The notes under the pieces: model-generated
The model's database searches: none
What the model was told of the DNA's origin: nothing
Seen by the model: only the letters and a program-made list of their open reading frames with translations
Translations under genes and position numbers: made by a program
Source of the DNA: Pomphorhynchus laevis
Lineage: Eukaryota > Acanthocephala > Palaeacanthocephala > Echinorhynchida > Pomphorhynchidae
DNA: 64,000 nucleotides
Assembly (NCBI GenBank): GCA_012934845.2
Contig: WNNJ02000794.1
Location: 124,001-188,000 of the forward strand
Direction: 5' to 3'
Shown here: positions 1 to 10,400 of the stretch, piece after piece
Numbering within the stretch: the stretch's first letter is position 1
How the letters are laid out: the number at the start of each line of letters is the position of its first letter

Positions 1-1039
1 TTAAGAAAATATATGAAATAATATATTTCATTATATTTAAAATTTATATTAAATAATATATTATATATTAAATATATTAATATGATAATACTAGTAATTA
101 ATATATGACAAAATAATATATTAATTTTTATATTGAAACGTTTATTATTTAAACTAATTTTATTAATAAAACTAAAATTTTGTTACCATTAAATATGTTT
201 TCAAAATAAAAGTTTTAATCTCATTTTTGTTGTTTGAATACACATGAATCTGACTAAAGCTGTGACACACCGCTTTACACATACTGAGTAACCCAATTTT
301 TCTATCCTTATAAACCGCAATTTATGCTGGTCTTCTTTACTATTGGTGTGAATAACGTTTGCGGAATAAATATTTCATCTCAAACGGTGAAATGAAAAAT
401 CGATAACAGTTGAATAAACACAAATATTAATAAATGAAGTATTTGAATAAACATCGTCGTTTTTATTTAAGTTTTCTCAATATAATATTTTAAGGAGAGT
501 GCATTTTAACAAAATACAAATGATGATAAGCTAATATAATTTGTTTCTATTATAATTTACAATAATAAATCATTTATATTACGATGATAAGTCTTTGATA
601 TCACAATGATAGTATTATCGCTATTGATTTGTATATTTCTTGAGATAACTAAAAATAACGAAAATTATTTTATTATTGAATAATTTTACACAATGATAAA
701 AAGGTCATTTTAATGATACGTTTCTAATGTAAACGAAACATAGTTTAAAGTTAAAAAATATATTGCAAAGACAAAATGTTCAAATTTAAAAATAATAATT
801 ATAAAATTAAGTTTAAAATGGATATAAAATAAATTAAAATATTAATTTTTAAATTAACATAATTTAAAATTATAAAATTAATAAAAATGTTTGGTGAAAT
901 TTAAAATGCTAATTTTAAAATTAATTCGTCTTTTATATTAATTTCATTGTTTTTATCTTAAAAGATAAAAAAGAAAATATTAAACTTAAAACATTGTCTT
1001 GGTGATGTTAAAGAATATATACAATAATATTTGGATATA
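1..1039. other. AT-rich intergenic sequence
   Basis: Low-complexity AT-rich DNA with no coding signal, RNA gene or recognised repeat that I can support. Confidence 0.6.
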
Positions 1040-1710
<671 letters not shown>

Positions 1711-3339
1711 CCGTGACGTTGAATTTGATGATTTGCAAAAACAAGAATTATTGTAAATAAATAAAAAGAAAATTGTTATTTATTCATGTTGTTGCTCTAG
1801 TCAGGTACTCCGTTCAAACATACATATAAAAGAAATGTCATTGGCTGACAATGATAAATGGGAAACGGCATTTTCTGTGAACATTTCAAATTATGTATGT
1901 GTGCATAAACGTAGTGCTATAGAATAGCGATAGATTTGTAAATTACATATAGGCCTCAATGTGCAAATATTTGGACGTTTACATGGCAGCATATTCTACA
2001 GTAAAAACAGAATAAACATACAGTGATAATTTTCAAATATCACGACCTTATGACATCTTTGCATTTACATTTTTATTGGAAACTTCAAAGATTTTCTCGT
2101 TTGTATGGTAGACTGTCTTAAATGTTAAAATGGTCTTTAAAAGGTAAATTTACTGCACGAGAAACAACTTTATCAAGACAACTTAGTACAAGCGTATTTA
2201 TTATGCAAGCAGTTATTGTTCTTTAACAGGCCTGTATTATAAGCACAGAACATTACTTATTTACCGTAACAATAGTATTGTGATCTGACACTGACAGTAT
2301 TATACACATGAAATCATGGTCACTTAATTTAAATTAACAAAAAATCGTAAGTTATCAAAACCTTTAGCAAAAATTAGAGCATCCAGCATTGCAATGATTT
2401 ATTAAAAGATATGCGTTAAAGAGCAATTTACCATTAAAGAGGTCACAGGAGAGAAAATAATAAAGTACGAATTGCAGTTTCTTTTACCATTGTAAGTTAC
2501 ACTGAACTAAATCACACATATAAGTGGCATTCATTTTCCTTTCTGTTTCGTTGAGAACATTTTGATTTCAAAATTGATATTACTGTAAATTGACCCAGTT
2601 AAATATTATATTTTAATATTAAATATCGAATACGTAATATTTTCTTTTTTTGTTAGCTATTTAAACGGAATCAAGGATAAGCTATAACATTTTATCGACA
2701 TTTCAATAACTCGTAAGTATATGAAAAATGATCACATAATAATTTGAAAGTGATCACCGAGTTGGTCAAAGTGTCTATAAAATATTTTAATCTAAAACCA
2801 AACATTTCACGTTCATTAATTATCCACACGAGAAAAAAAATTTGTTAGAGTAAATTGCAACAACGTTGTTGTTGCAATTTAAAAAATTGTCGTTGCCTAA
2901 AACACAGATTTCATGGCACACGAATGAAATTTTAACAGAATTTTACGTTCATTTGTTATATGATTTTTGCTGAAGTCATTTGAATATTAAGCAATATTAA
3001 ATTAATATTATATTAATTATTTAATATTAATAATTAATTAACCTTGAATATTAATAAAGATTCAATATTCAATAATTTTAGTGATATACAGTGTTATTTA
3101 CTGATAGTATTGTTGATGTTTTAAAAAATATATAATTGTTGACGTTCGAAATAATAAATTAACTTTGAACTTATTGATCCCACTTATAAGGCAGATAAAT
3201 AAATAGTTCAATAATCAATTTTATATATTTTATGTCTAGTTTAGTTTTCGGATGCTCAATTAAAAAATGCATCGTTGGTAGATGAGTGATGTACATATCA
3301 CTTTATAAATATCACTTCACAAATACATAGATGTACACT
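1711..3339. other. AT-rich intergenic sequence
   Basis: No gene seen. A short perfect inverted repeat lies near 2850-2880 (centre AACGTT, arms of the type AAATTGCAACAA). Otherwise it is simple AT-rich DNA. Confidence 0.5.
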
Positions 3340-4600
3340 AAAATGTTAAAGATGCATTAGAAAAAATTAATTAATCTTATATTCTGAAAAAGATATACAT
3401 ATATATGTTATAATAACTATAACGCATATCTAACAAAAATTAAACCATCAAGTAAATATAAATATATGGATAAAATTGAATTATTAGAATCCTTAAATAT
3501 TTTAATAAATCAAAATTATTTAAAGGTAGGGACATCTATATTTAGACAAGTAAAAGGTGTTCCAATGGGTGGTAATAGTAGCCCAATTATAGCTGACTTG
3601 TTTTTAAGCTTTATAGAATATGAATTTGTTCATAACTGTGTAAAAACTAAATCTAAACAATATAAATATATGAAATATATGTTTCGATACATTGATGATA
3701 TATGTGTATTTAATTCTAATAATTTTTATTCAATTAGTGAGCACATTTATCCAGAAAGCCTTATTCTTAACAAAACCAATATTAATGATAAAGAAGGTGT
3801 ATATCTAGATATGAACATTAAATTAACATTAACTAAAACTACTTTTAATTTATATAGTAAAGATGATATATTTAAATTTACAACAAACATATTTTTACAT
3901 GAACATTCATGCATACCATATAATATAAAATATAATACATTAAATAATAAAATTTTAAGAATTGCAACAATTTGTAACAATATTGGTTTACTTCAAAATC
4001 ATTTAAATAATTTAATAGATGCATATTTTAAACTAGGTTACTATAAAAATAACATTAAACAGAAAGTAGTGAAATATATAAGCCAACACAATAATATAAA
4101 AATAAATTTAAAATCATTCGCGGAAATTTTTAATGAATAATAAATAAACTTTGTATTATAATAAGATACTATATAATCAAATTTCATCATAGGAAATACG
4201 TCCTTAACATGTATTTGGTCCCGCTGCTATGTTAGTTAGAAGAATTAGGGGCCGAAACCTGATAGCATAGCTGTTCCTCCTGATGACTTCTAATACTTAG
4301 AAGTCATCTAAGTATTAGAGGATCACCTCTAATTCTTATTCTGATACAACGTCTGTTATTTATTGGTCAATTCATAAAAATAACTTTTATTTTAAATTTA
4401 AATTTTATATTTTAACTTGATTTAAATTATAGAAAATCTAAAAACAATTATTAATTTTATTATTTAATTATTAAATGTTGATTTAGCATTATTATGTTTT
4501 GTTATTGTTGTGCTATTATCATTGTTTTGTTTATTTTATAATTATAAAAAATTTATAATTATATTATATACATAGACTCAGTTAGCTGATTTGATTGGTT
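3340..4600 (+). mobile_element. Penelope-like retroelement copy P1, 5' truncated
   Basis: 5'-truncated retroelement: reverse transcriptase (RT) C-terminal half (ORF 3466-4140) followed by a conserved non-coding 3' region. That region contains CCGAAACCTGATAGCATAGC and CTGATGA and ends near 4596 with the family end CTCAGTTAGCTGATTTGATT. The same 3' region recurs at 9.2, 22.4, 24.4, 39.0, 39.4, 43.0, 47.9, 48.2 and 63.8 kb, which defines the family. Near 4285-4315 a small inverted duplication (CTTCTAATACTTA and its complement) interrupts the conserved block. No GIY-YIG domain follows the RT here. Confidence 0.8.
3466..4140 (+). CDS. Reverse transcriptase C-terminal half of Penelope-like element (224 aa)
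   Basis: The longest open RT piece of the family. Around residue 30 it carries FRQVKGVPMGGNSSPIIADL, the G-x-P-M-G block of this RT group, then FRYIDDICVFN near residue 75, the YxDD catalytic motif C. Thumb-like sequence with YPESLILNKTNINDK and LDMNIKL follows to a stop at 4140. The ATG is only the first methionine left in a truncated frame. In the copy at 43-44 kb the same frame continues upstream through motif A (TYDFSTLYTNL). The family resembles the invertebrate RTs with FSTLYT and GIPMG motifs. The C-terminal nuclease of canonical Penelope is absent, so this may be a nuclease-less or N-terminal-nuclease PLE. Codon use follows the AT-rich background. Confidence 0.8.
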   Translation: MDKIELLESLNILINQNYLKVGTSIFRQVKGVPMGGNSSPIIADLFLSFIEYEFVHNCVKTKSKQYKYMKYMFRYIDDICVFNSNNFYSISEHIYPESLILNKTNINDKEGVYLDMNIKLTLTKTTFNLYSKDDIFKFTTNIFLHEHSCIPYNIKYNTLNNKILRIATICNNIGLLQNHLNNLIDAYFKLGYYKNNIKQKVVKYISQHNNIKINLKSFAEIFNE

Positions 4601-4980
4601 ATTAAATTGTATTTTGTTATTAAATTTTCTTGAATGGAATGGAACTGCAGAAATAACGTAATATATTCATTATACTTTTAAGGAAATGTTTCAGAAGTTA
4701 CGCGTTCACTTTCGCGAAAAGTAAACAGACATTTCCTATTTTTGAAAAAAAATTAAAAGTTCTTACAGAATTTAATTTTACCTAAAGTTACTATGATTAA
4801 CTTAATTTGGATACGTTAGATATAAAATGATATATTTAAATATAAACATAAACACATTATATATCATCAATACGTGGTACATTAGCATATTATTTATTAA
4901 TTATTTATTATTATTAAAAAACTAAATAAATATGTTTTATTATTTTTTATTGATATAAAATTATTTATTTGAATTTTATT
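4601..4980. other. AT-rich intergenic sequence
   Basis: No gene or recognised repeat beyond AT-rich simple sequence. Confidence 0.4.
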
Positions 4981-5360
4981 ATTCCATACATTGTAATATC
5001 CAACAGAAAGTTAATTAAACAATAAACTATTGGAAAAATTACTTAATTTATAGGTAACTATAAATTATAAATTATTTACCTATTTATTTTATCAATTGAA
5101 AATTTTGTTTCTTAGTAATGGGATTAAAGGTAAGATCAGAAAAATAATGCATTAAACTAACGACGGTTTTGGATGTTTTGAGTAATGCAAGTGATATGAT
5201 GTGATTGATAATATTTTAAGCTTTGATTGTATGTTGACTAAATAGGCTTTCTAAATTTAGCAAGGAGCCTATTTTGTAATTAGTGGAATTACTATGACAA
5301 TTGTAATCGCTATCATTTTTAGGTTGAACACATATGCTAATTATATATAATTACAACTTA
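4981..5360 (+). repeat. Direct repeat copy 1 (about 370 bp)
   Basis: Nearly identical to 11925-12300. Identity is high to about position 5285, then small indels appear, and it ends at a shared ATATGCTAATTATATATAAT segment. Inside sits a 14-nt exon-like island between TTTGTTTCTTAG and GTAAGATCAG. No coding frame is visible. Confidence 0.8.
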
Positions 5361-6359
5361 AGATTCTTTTAGTGACTGAATAAACTAACTAATATACTAA
5401 GTAATAATGTACTAATAACTAATATATAATTTACAAATTTTTATATTTTTATACATTTTAACTTCGCATTATTAATAAATATTTACTGTATTACCTTCTA
5501 AGTTAGCGTCAACTTTAAATAACTACACATCCATCCAGATTGATAATTAAAATTTATATGTTTGTTTTATCCTAAATTGCTTATAATTAATTATAATTAA
5601 ATTATAGTTAATTTAATAAAATTAATTTAATTTAATTTTAATTAAATAAAAATTAACTAATTTATTAAAGATGTAAACAAGTAACTCGGAATTACAAGCT
5701 ATATACAATACCACTCCACACTCTATCAATGATTTAATTATTCGTCCGTACGATGCAATGTTAATTTGTTGCATTTTCACATTTCTATACACAAAATCAG
5801 AGCTTATTGGCTTGAATTAGTAAATGTGTCATCACATTTATGCAACACTCTTAGAAAAGTACACATGAACAGGGTACATAATAGGTAATACTTGTTTCAC
5901 ATTGTTCTTTAGAGATTTGCATATTTCGATAAAAATCGTTGTTACCGTAGTAATCCAGAAAATCAAGGGCAAAACGACCAAAGTTTAAATATCACCAGGA
6001 GAGTATTTAGTGTTAGATCTGTAAAACATTTTGTTAATAACTCGTACATTAAACAAATAAAAAAGCAAATCTTTTGATTCACTTCTTCTTTACATCTCCG
6101 TTATCGCAAAGTCGTTTTATCTTCCATTTATCTTTGTAAGTACGAAAATAAAATTTCGTCATTTTATTTGATATTATAATTAACAAATTAAATTATTTTG
6201 TATTATTTAATAAATATTTTTGAAAATATCTACTAAAAAACTATTTTGAATATTATGATTTCAAATACTTAAATGTTTTTAAGCTTCAATAAATAAGATA
6301 TAATAATATTAACAACAACTGTTTAGTAAAACGTTTTTATATATATACATAATCAAGAA
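5361..6359. other. AT-rich intergenic sequence
   Basis: No gene, RNA or recognised mobile element seen. Confidence 0.4.
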
Positions 6360-6367
6360 TTTCGCCA

Positions 6368-6442
6368 GGCAGCCGAAACGACTGATGATAGTTCACCCTA
6401 CTGATGAGTGCTGCCGGCTACCATCAGATCGTCTAGGAGTGA
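6368..6442 (+). ncRNA. Hammerhead-core RNA with strands in unusual order (family A)
   Basis: All hammerhead core segments are present. GAAA is at 6375-6378, CTGATGA at 6401-6407, and the GTC cleavage triplet ends at 6433. Helix II: GGCAGC (6368-6373) with GCTGCC (6410-6415), plus C6374-G6408. Helix III: ACGA (6378-6381) with TCGT (6429-6432), extended by CTGATGATAG (6382-6391) with CTACCATCAG (6418-6427). Helix I: TCACCCTA (6393-6400) with TAGG-A-GTGA (6434-6442). Each helix joins the core exactly as in hammerheads. The strand order, however, is GAAA strand, then CUGAUGA strand, then cleavage strand, which is not a rotation of types I-III. Linkers between full helices are only 1-2 nt, so a single molecule could only fold with a shortened helix III. 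Activity is inferred, not shown. Confidence 0.6.
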
Positions 6443-6599
6443 TAACGAAGTCTGCTATGCTTGTAATCGTTATATATAATAGTAATGCACAGATGTGCTG
6501 AGTGAACAACGGTCCAGGATTTCTTACGAAATACGGCATTTATACTAAATGGTGTTGCTTGATAGACTGGACTTCGATTCACGACTTTCAGTCACCATG

Positions 6600-6691
6600 T
6601 CACTTCTAGACGACCACTTCAGCATCGAAATGATGAGTACCCGGCAACACTCATCAGTAGAATGAGGTACACACTGGTCGTTTCGGTTGTC
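6600..6691 (-). ncRNA. Hammerhead-core RNA, unusual order (family C)
   Basis: Read on the minus strand: ACAACC then GAAAC, helix III 5' arm ACGACCA, TTCTA before CTGATGA, GTGTTGCC, then TGGTCGT followed by C and TAGAA. Helix II (ACAAC/GTTG) differs from family A (GCAGC/GCTGC) by a paired G-C to A-T change. Helix III (ACGACCA/TGGTCGT) is unlike A but still pairs. Linkers are longer here (about 11 and 26 nt), which makes a one-molecule fold more plausible. Confidence 0.55.
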
Positions 6692-6779
6692 TGTGTAACA
6701 TTGTGAATAAAGGCTTTATTTTGTATTTATTTATTATGAAGTATATTATTAAATGGTTTTGGAATCTCATTTTGTGCAA

Positions 6780-6906
6780 TTTTCCTGTTTTTATTATTTC
6801 TAAAGAATAAATATATATATTCTTTAGAAATATATATATATATAGAATATATATTCTTTAGAATATATATATATATTCTTTATATATATATTCTAATATA
6901 TATATT
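6780..6906. repeat. AT dinucleotide-rich palindromic low complexity
   Basis: Runs of ATAT and repeated TTCTTTAGAAATATAT motifs in both orientations form short hairpins. Microsatellite-like. Confidence 0.7.
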
Positions 6907-7016
6907 TAAGAGCTGAATGGTTCACACTGTTCTCCGGGAGCTTACAAGCTACAGTTGTATAATCAAGAATTTTGCCAAAAACCGGAGTTCGATTACAAGC
7001 AGAGCAGACTTCGTTA

Positions 7017-7091
7017 TCACTCCTAGACGATCTGATGGTAGCCGGCAGCACTCATCAGTAGGGTGAACTACCATCAGTCGTTTCGGCTGCC
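7017..7091 (-). ncRNA. Hammerhead-core RNA, unusual order (family A)
   Basis: Same structure as at 6368-6442. The helix III extension here is CTGATGGTAG with CTACCATCAG, ten perfect pairs, correcting the single mismatch of the 6.4 kb copy. GAAAC, CTGATGA and GTC are intact. Confidence 0.6.
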
Positions 7092-7374
7092 TTGTGATAT
7101 ATTGAAAAGGCATCTCCGAGAATTCGCTGACGTGGTAGCATGGGCATAGCCTCTTTAAGCAAACCACGTGCTTTCCGGATCATCCTAATTTAATCGGCAG
7201 GAAATTTTATTGCTGTCGTTGATTGTTTTCTAACAGGATCCTTTAAGGATACATTTTTATAATTTAAGAGCTGAATGGTTCACACTGTTCTCCGGGAGCT
7301 TACAAGCTACAGTTGTATAATCAAGAATTTTGCCAAAAACCGGAGTTCGATTACAAGCAGAGCAGACTTCGTTA

Positions 7375-7449
7375 TCACTCCTAGACGATCTGATGGTAGC
7401 CGGCAGCACTCATCAGTAGGGTGAACTACCATCAGTCGTTTCGGCTGCC
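7375..7449 (-). ncRNA. Hammerhead-core RNA, unusual order (family A)
   Basis: Second tandem copy, offset by 358 bp from the one at 7017-7091, with the same core and helices. Confidence 0.6.
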
Positions 7450-7510
7450 TTGTGATATATTGAAAAGGCATCTCCGAGAATTCGCTGACGTGGTAGCATG
7501 GGCATAGCCT

Positions 7511-7516
<6 letters not shown>

Positions 7517-7595
<79 letters not shown>

Positions 7596-7605
7596 TATAT
7601 AATAC
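7517..7605. repeat. (TA)n microsatellite
   Basis: Almost pure TA dinucleotide repeat that interrupts the end of the second family-A repeat. Confidence 0.95.
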
Positions 7606-7639
7606 TTAATTTGTTTAAGCTTTAATAAATAAAATATAA

Positions 7640-8319
7640 TAATATTGACAAAAACCGTTTAGTAAAACGTTTTTGAACGTTTATACACTATTTATATATT
7701 ATAAACGGTTTATATACTATTTATATATGCTAAAACGGTTTATACGTTTTTTATTTTTTGAACGCTTATACGCTATTTAGATATTATAAACGGTTAATAC
7801 ACTATTTATATATGCTAAAACGGTTTATACGTTATTTATTTTTGTACGTTTATACGCAATTTATATATTATAAACGGTTTATATATTTATTTATCTTTAT
7901 AATATATAAATAGCGTATAAACGTTCAAAAATAAATAATGTATAACTATTTTAAGATTAAGTTTTTATACAAAGTCTTTTTAGCAAATGTACTGCATCCA
8001 TATAATCATCCGATATACTCATAAATCAGGTTGTAGTCAATAATCAATATTTTTGAGCGAGGTTTTTAGTTAAAGACTTTTCGAACAATTATCAATACTT
8101 TCAAATATTTTAACAGTGAAACTTATTACAAAGACCAATTTTTCATTCTTTTCTAGTTTTTAACTTTAAGTTTATATGAGTAATTAATGTGTAGATTAGC
8201 AGAAATTTGATGTTGACTACAACTCATTGATCATAATTGATACTGTACTACATTTAAGATAAATATAAATACATATTTCATTATATTTCATTATATACAT
8301 ATTTCATTATATTTCAAAA
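7640..8319 (+). repeat. Flank shared in inverted orientation with 44.4-45.0 kb
   Basis: Contains imperfect repeats of AAACGGTTTATAC and TTTATACGCTATTTATATAT, including a hairpin at about 7850-7925. The whole stretch matches the reverse complement of 44400-45010, next to the other PLE copy, so it is either 5' sequence of the element or part of a duplicated segment. Confidence 0.75.
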
Positions 8320-9510
8320 TATAAATACATACGATTTTAGTACTCTTTATACAAATCTAGGTTTAGTAGATATTAAAGAAGCGTTAGTAAAATTAATTAA
8401 TCTTATATTCGGAAAAGATATACATATATATGTTATAATAATTATAACGCCTATCTAACAAAAATTAAACCTTCAAATAAATATAAATATATGGATAAAA
8501 TTGAATTAATAGAATCCTTAAATATTTTGATTAATCAAAATTATTTAAAAGTAGGGACATCTATATTTAGACAAGTAAAAGGTGTTCCAATGGGTGGTTA
8601 TAGTAGCCCAATTATAGCTGACTTGTTTTTAAGCTTTATAGAATATGAATTTGTTCATAACTGTGTAAAACTAAATCTAAACAATATAAATATATGAAAT
8701 ATATGTTTCGATACATTGATGATATATGTGTATTTAATTTTAATAATTTTATTCAATTAGTGAGCACATTTATCCAGAAAGCCTTATTCTTAACAAAACC
8801 AATATTAATGATAAAGAAGGTGTATATCTAGATATGAACATTAAATTAACATTAACTAAAACTACTATTAATTTATATCGTAAAGATGACATATTTAAAT
8901 TTACAAGAAACATATTTTTGCATGAGCATTCATGCATACCATATAATATAAAATATAATACATTAAATAATGAAATTTTAAGAATTGCAACAATTTGTAA
9001 TGATATTGGCTTTCTTCAAAATCATTTAAATAATTTAATAGATACATTTTAAACTAGGTTACTATAAAAATAACATCAAGCAGAAAATAGTAAAATATAT
9101 AAATCAACACAATAATATATAGAATAAATTTAAACTCTTAAGTGGCAAATTTTTATGGATGGATAATAAATAATATACATTGTATTAGAATAAGATACTA
9201 GATAATCAAATACGTCCTTAACATGTATTTGGCCCCGCTGCTTTGTTGGGTAGAGGAGTCAGAGGCCGAAACCTGATAGCATAGCAGTTCCTCCTGATGA
9301 CTCTAATTCTTATTCTGATACAACGTCTGTTATTTATTAGTCAATTCATAAAAATGACGTTTATTTTAAATTTCATTTTTTTAACTTGATTTAAATTATA
9401 GAAAATCTAAAAACAATTATTAATTTTATTATTTAATTATTAAATTTTGATTTAGCATTATTATGTTTTGCTTATTTTATAATTATATTAAATACGTAGA
9501 CTCAGTTAGC
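8320..9510 (+). mobile_element. Penelope-like retroelement copy P2, frameshifted
   Basis: Starts in RT motif A (TYDFSTLYTNLGLVDIKEAL, about 8330-8390) and continues through KVGTSIFRQVKGVPMGG (about 8545) and the YIDD region (about 8700). The frame is broken into pieces 8491-8697 and 8834-9052. The conserved 3' region with GCCGAAACC and CTGATGA (about 9265-9300) follows, ending near 9510 with CTCAGTTAGCTGA. Closest relative in the window is the minus-strand copy at 43-44 kb. Confidence 0.8.
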
Positions 9511-9698
9511 TGAATTAATTATTTAAATTTTTAAAATTTCTTTTTTTTAATTTAAAATAATAATAAGGTTATTAAATTTAACTATATCCTCAATCATCTT
9601 TGGCATGCATTGTCTACAATTACAATAATTTACTCATTACATTTTTGTTTCCATAAAAGTAAAATTTTATAAATTGCAAATGAAAATATTATCTGCAG

Positions 9699-9855
9699 CA
9701 ATTGTCAAGAATTGATTGTCAAATTCTAAACTTGACTATCAATGAGATAAGACGACTTCACATTTTACTAAAACAATTTTCGAGGGTAAAACGAAACAAA
9801 TGTAGTTGTTGTCATAATATCATGGAAATGTCCTTCAAAATTATAGCTACTGCAG
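9699..9855 (+). CDS. Possible internal exon, product unknown
   Basis: An open stretch of 52 codons plus one base, bounded by ATTATCTGCAG and by CAG followed by GTGATA, which fit splice acceptor and donor. The peptide contains LNLTINEIRRLHILL and a cysteine cluster KCSCCHN. I do not recognise the family. Neighbouring exons were not found, and the call rests on splice-like edges and non-repetitive coding character, so it could be chance. Confidence 0.25.
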
Positions 9856-10080
9856 GTGATAAAATACTAAATGTAAAACGCATTAAGAGGTTTTTTGTTT
9901 TTTTTTGAAGTTTTTAACTCAGAATATGTAACTGATGAGAAATAGAATAAACGAGTCACAATTTAAATGAAATAGCTGTATATCTGAGAATAGATAAAAC
10001 GTTATTCTGTAAATCCTGTTATGATTGTAATGATATTTTTATTCAAAAAGTTTTACGCTAAAGCATTTATTATATTGTCA

Positions 10081-10400
10081 CAAACAGGACAGTGGAAATT
10101 TGCATGCTTTTTTACAACCTTCATCGGGAAGCTTAACCCGGAATGCGACTACCATAAACTCCTAGCCTCCAATGGGGCGTTTCGACCTTAGTCTACTCAT
10201 CACTACCGAGTGGTCTCATCAGTGTGGCCCTGTAGCTACACAACTTCGACAGTACTTAATCCTCAGTAAACCTCTGAAAGAAATTTGATCAGCACACAAT
10301 CCTCCACCGGTTACCAGGCTTACATCTGGTACGGTTAGCATAAGCAATGGCTTCACAGAGCAGCACGTGTGCTATCGTTCCTTACTTCATCAGCTTACTA
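10081..10400 (-). mobile_element. Ribozyme-bearing short repeat, family Z, copy 1
   Basis: A GC-richer non-coding block related to 51883-52180. Shared segments include TTAGTCTACTCATCACTAC, TCATCAGTGTGGCCCTGTAG and CAACTTCGAC. It holds an ordinary type I hammerhead on the minus strand. Confidence 0.65.
10148..10232 (-). ncRNA. Type I hammerhead ribozyme (family Z), decayed
   Basis: Minus strand: CCACA, CTGATGA (10216-10222), helix II GACC...GGTC around a long loop, then GAAAC (10179-10183) and helix III beginning ACGCC. The 3' arm of helix III and the cleavage site have drifted here (GGCT instead of GGCGTC in the copy at 52 kb). Taken together the two copies give a complete canonical core with helix I CCACA/TGTGG. 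Confidence 0.6.

Larger units (their letters stand above)
6360..6712. mobile_element. Short ribozyme-bearing element with inverted ends
   Basis: A non-coding unit of about 350 bp. Its left end carries a family-A hammerhead-like block on the plus strand (6368-6442). Its right end carries a family-C block on the minus strand (6600-6691), so the two face each other like terminal inverted repeats. The interior contains ACAACGGTCCAGGATTTC and GAAATACGGCAT, also found inverted in the elements at 17.3 kb and 41.2 kb. No ORF. Likely a small non-autonomous retroelement or the remains of one. Confidence 0.65.
6907..7516 (-). mobile_element. Two tandem copies of family-A ribozyme repeat
   Basis: Copies at 6907-7158 and 7265-7516 are essentially identical over about 250 bp and lie 358 bp apart. 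In the minus direction each unit runs from a GC-richer leader (AAGAGGCTATGCCCATGC), through the hammerhead-like block, to a tail with CTCCGGTTTTTGGCAAAATT and CATTCAGCTC. The spacer 7159-7264 is unrelated or the remaining part of the unit. Tandem head-to-tail arrangement is typical of hammerhead-bearing small repeats. The open frame at 6949-7167 has no recognisable product and I treat it as chance. Confidence 0.7.

Noticed and set aside
6368-6442. Reading the family-A block as an ordinary type II hammerhead
   Set aside because: Only 22 nt lie between GAAAC and CTGATGA, too little for two hairpins, and the real partners of helices III and I lie downstream of CTGATGA.
6949-7167. 72-aa minus-strand frame as a small protein
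   Set aside because: It overlaps the ribozyme block of a repeat; pairing, not codons, is conserved between copies.
7517-7605. TA-rich tracts as promoters or origins
   Set aside because: Simple microsatellite in an AT-rich genome; no supporting context.
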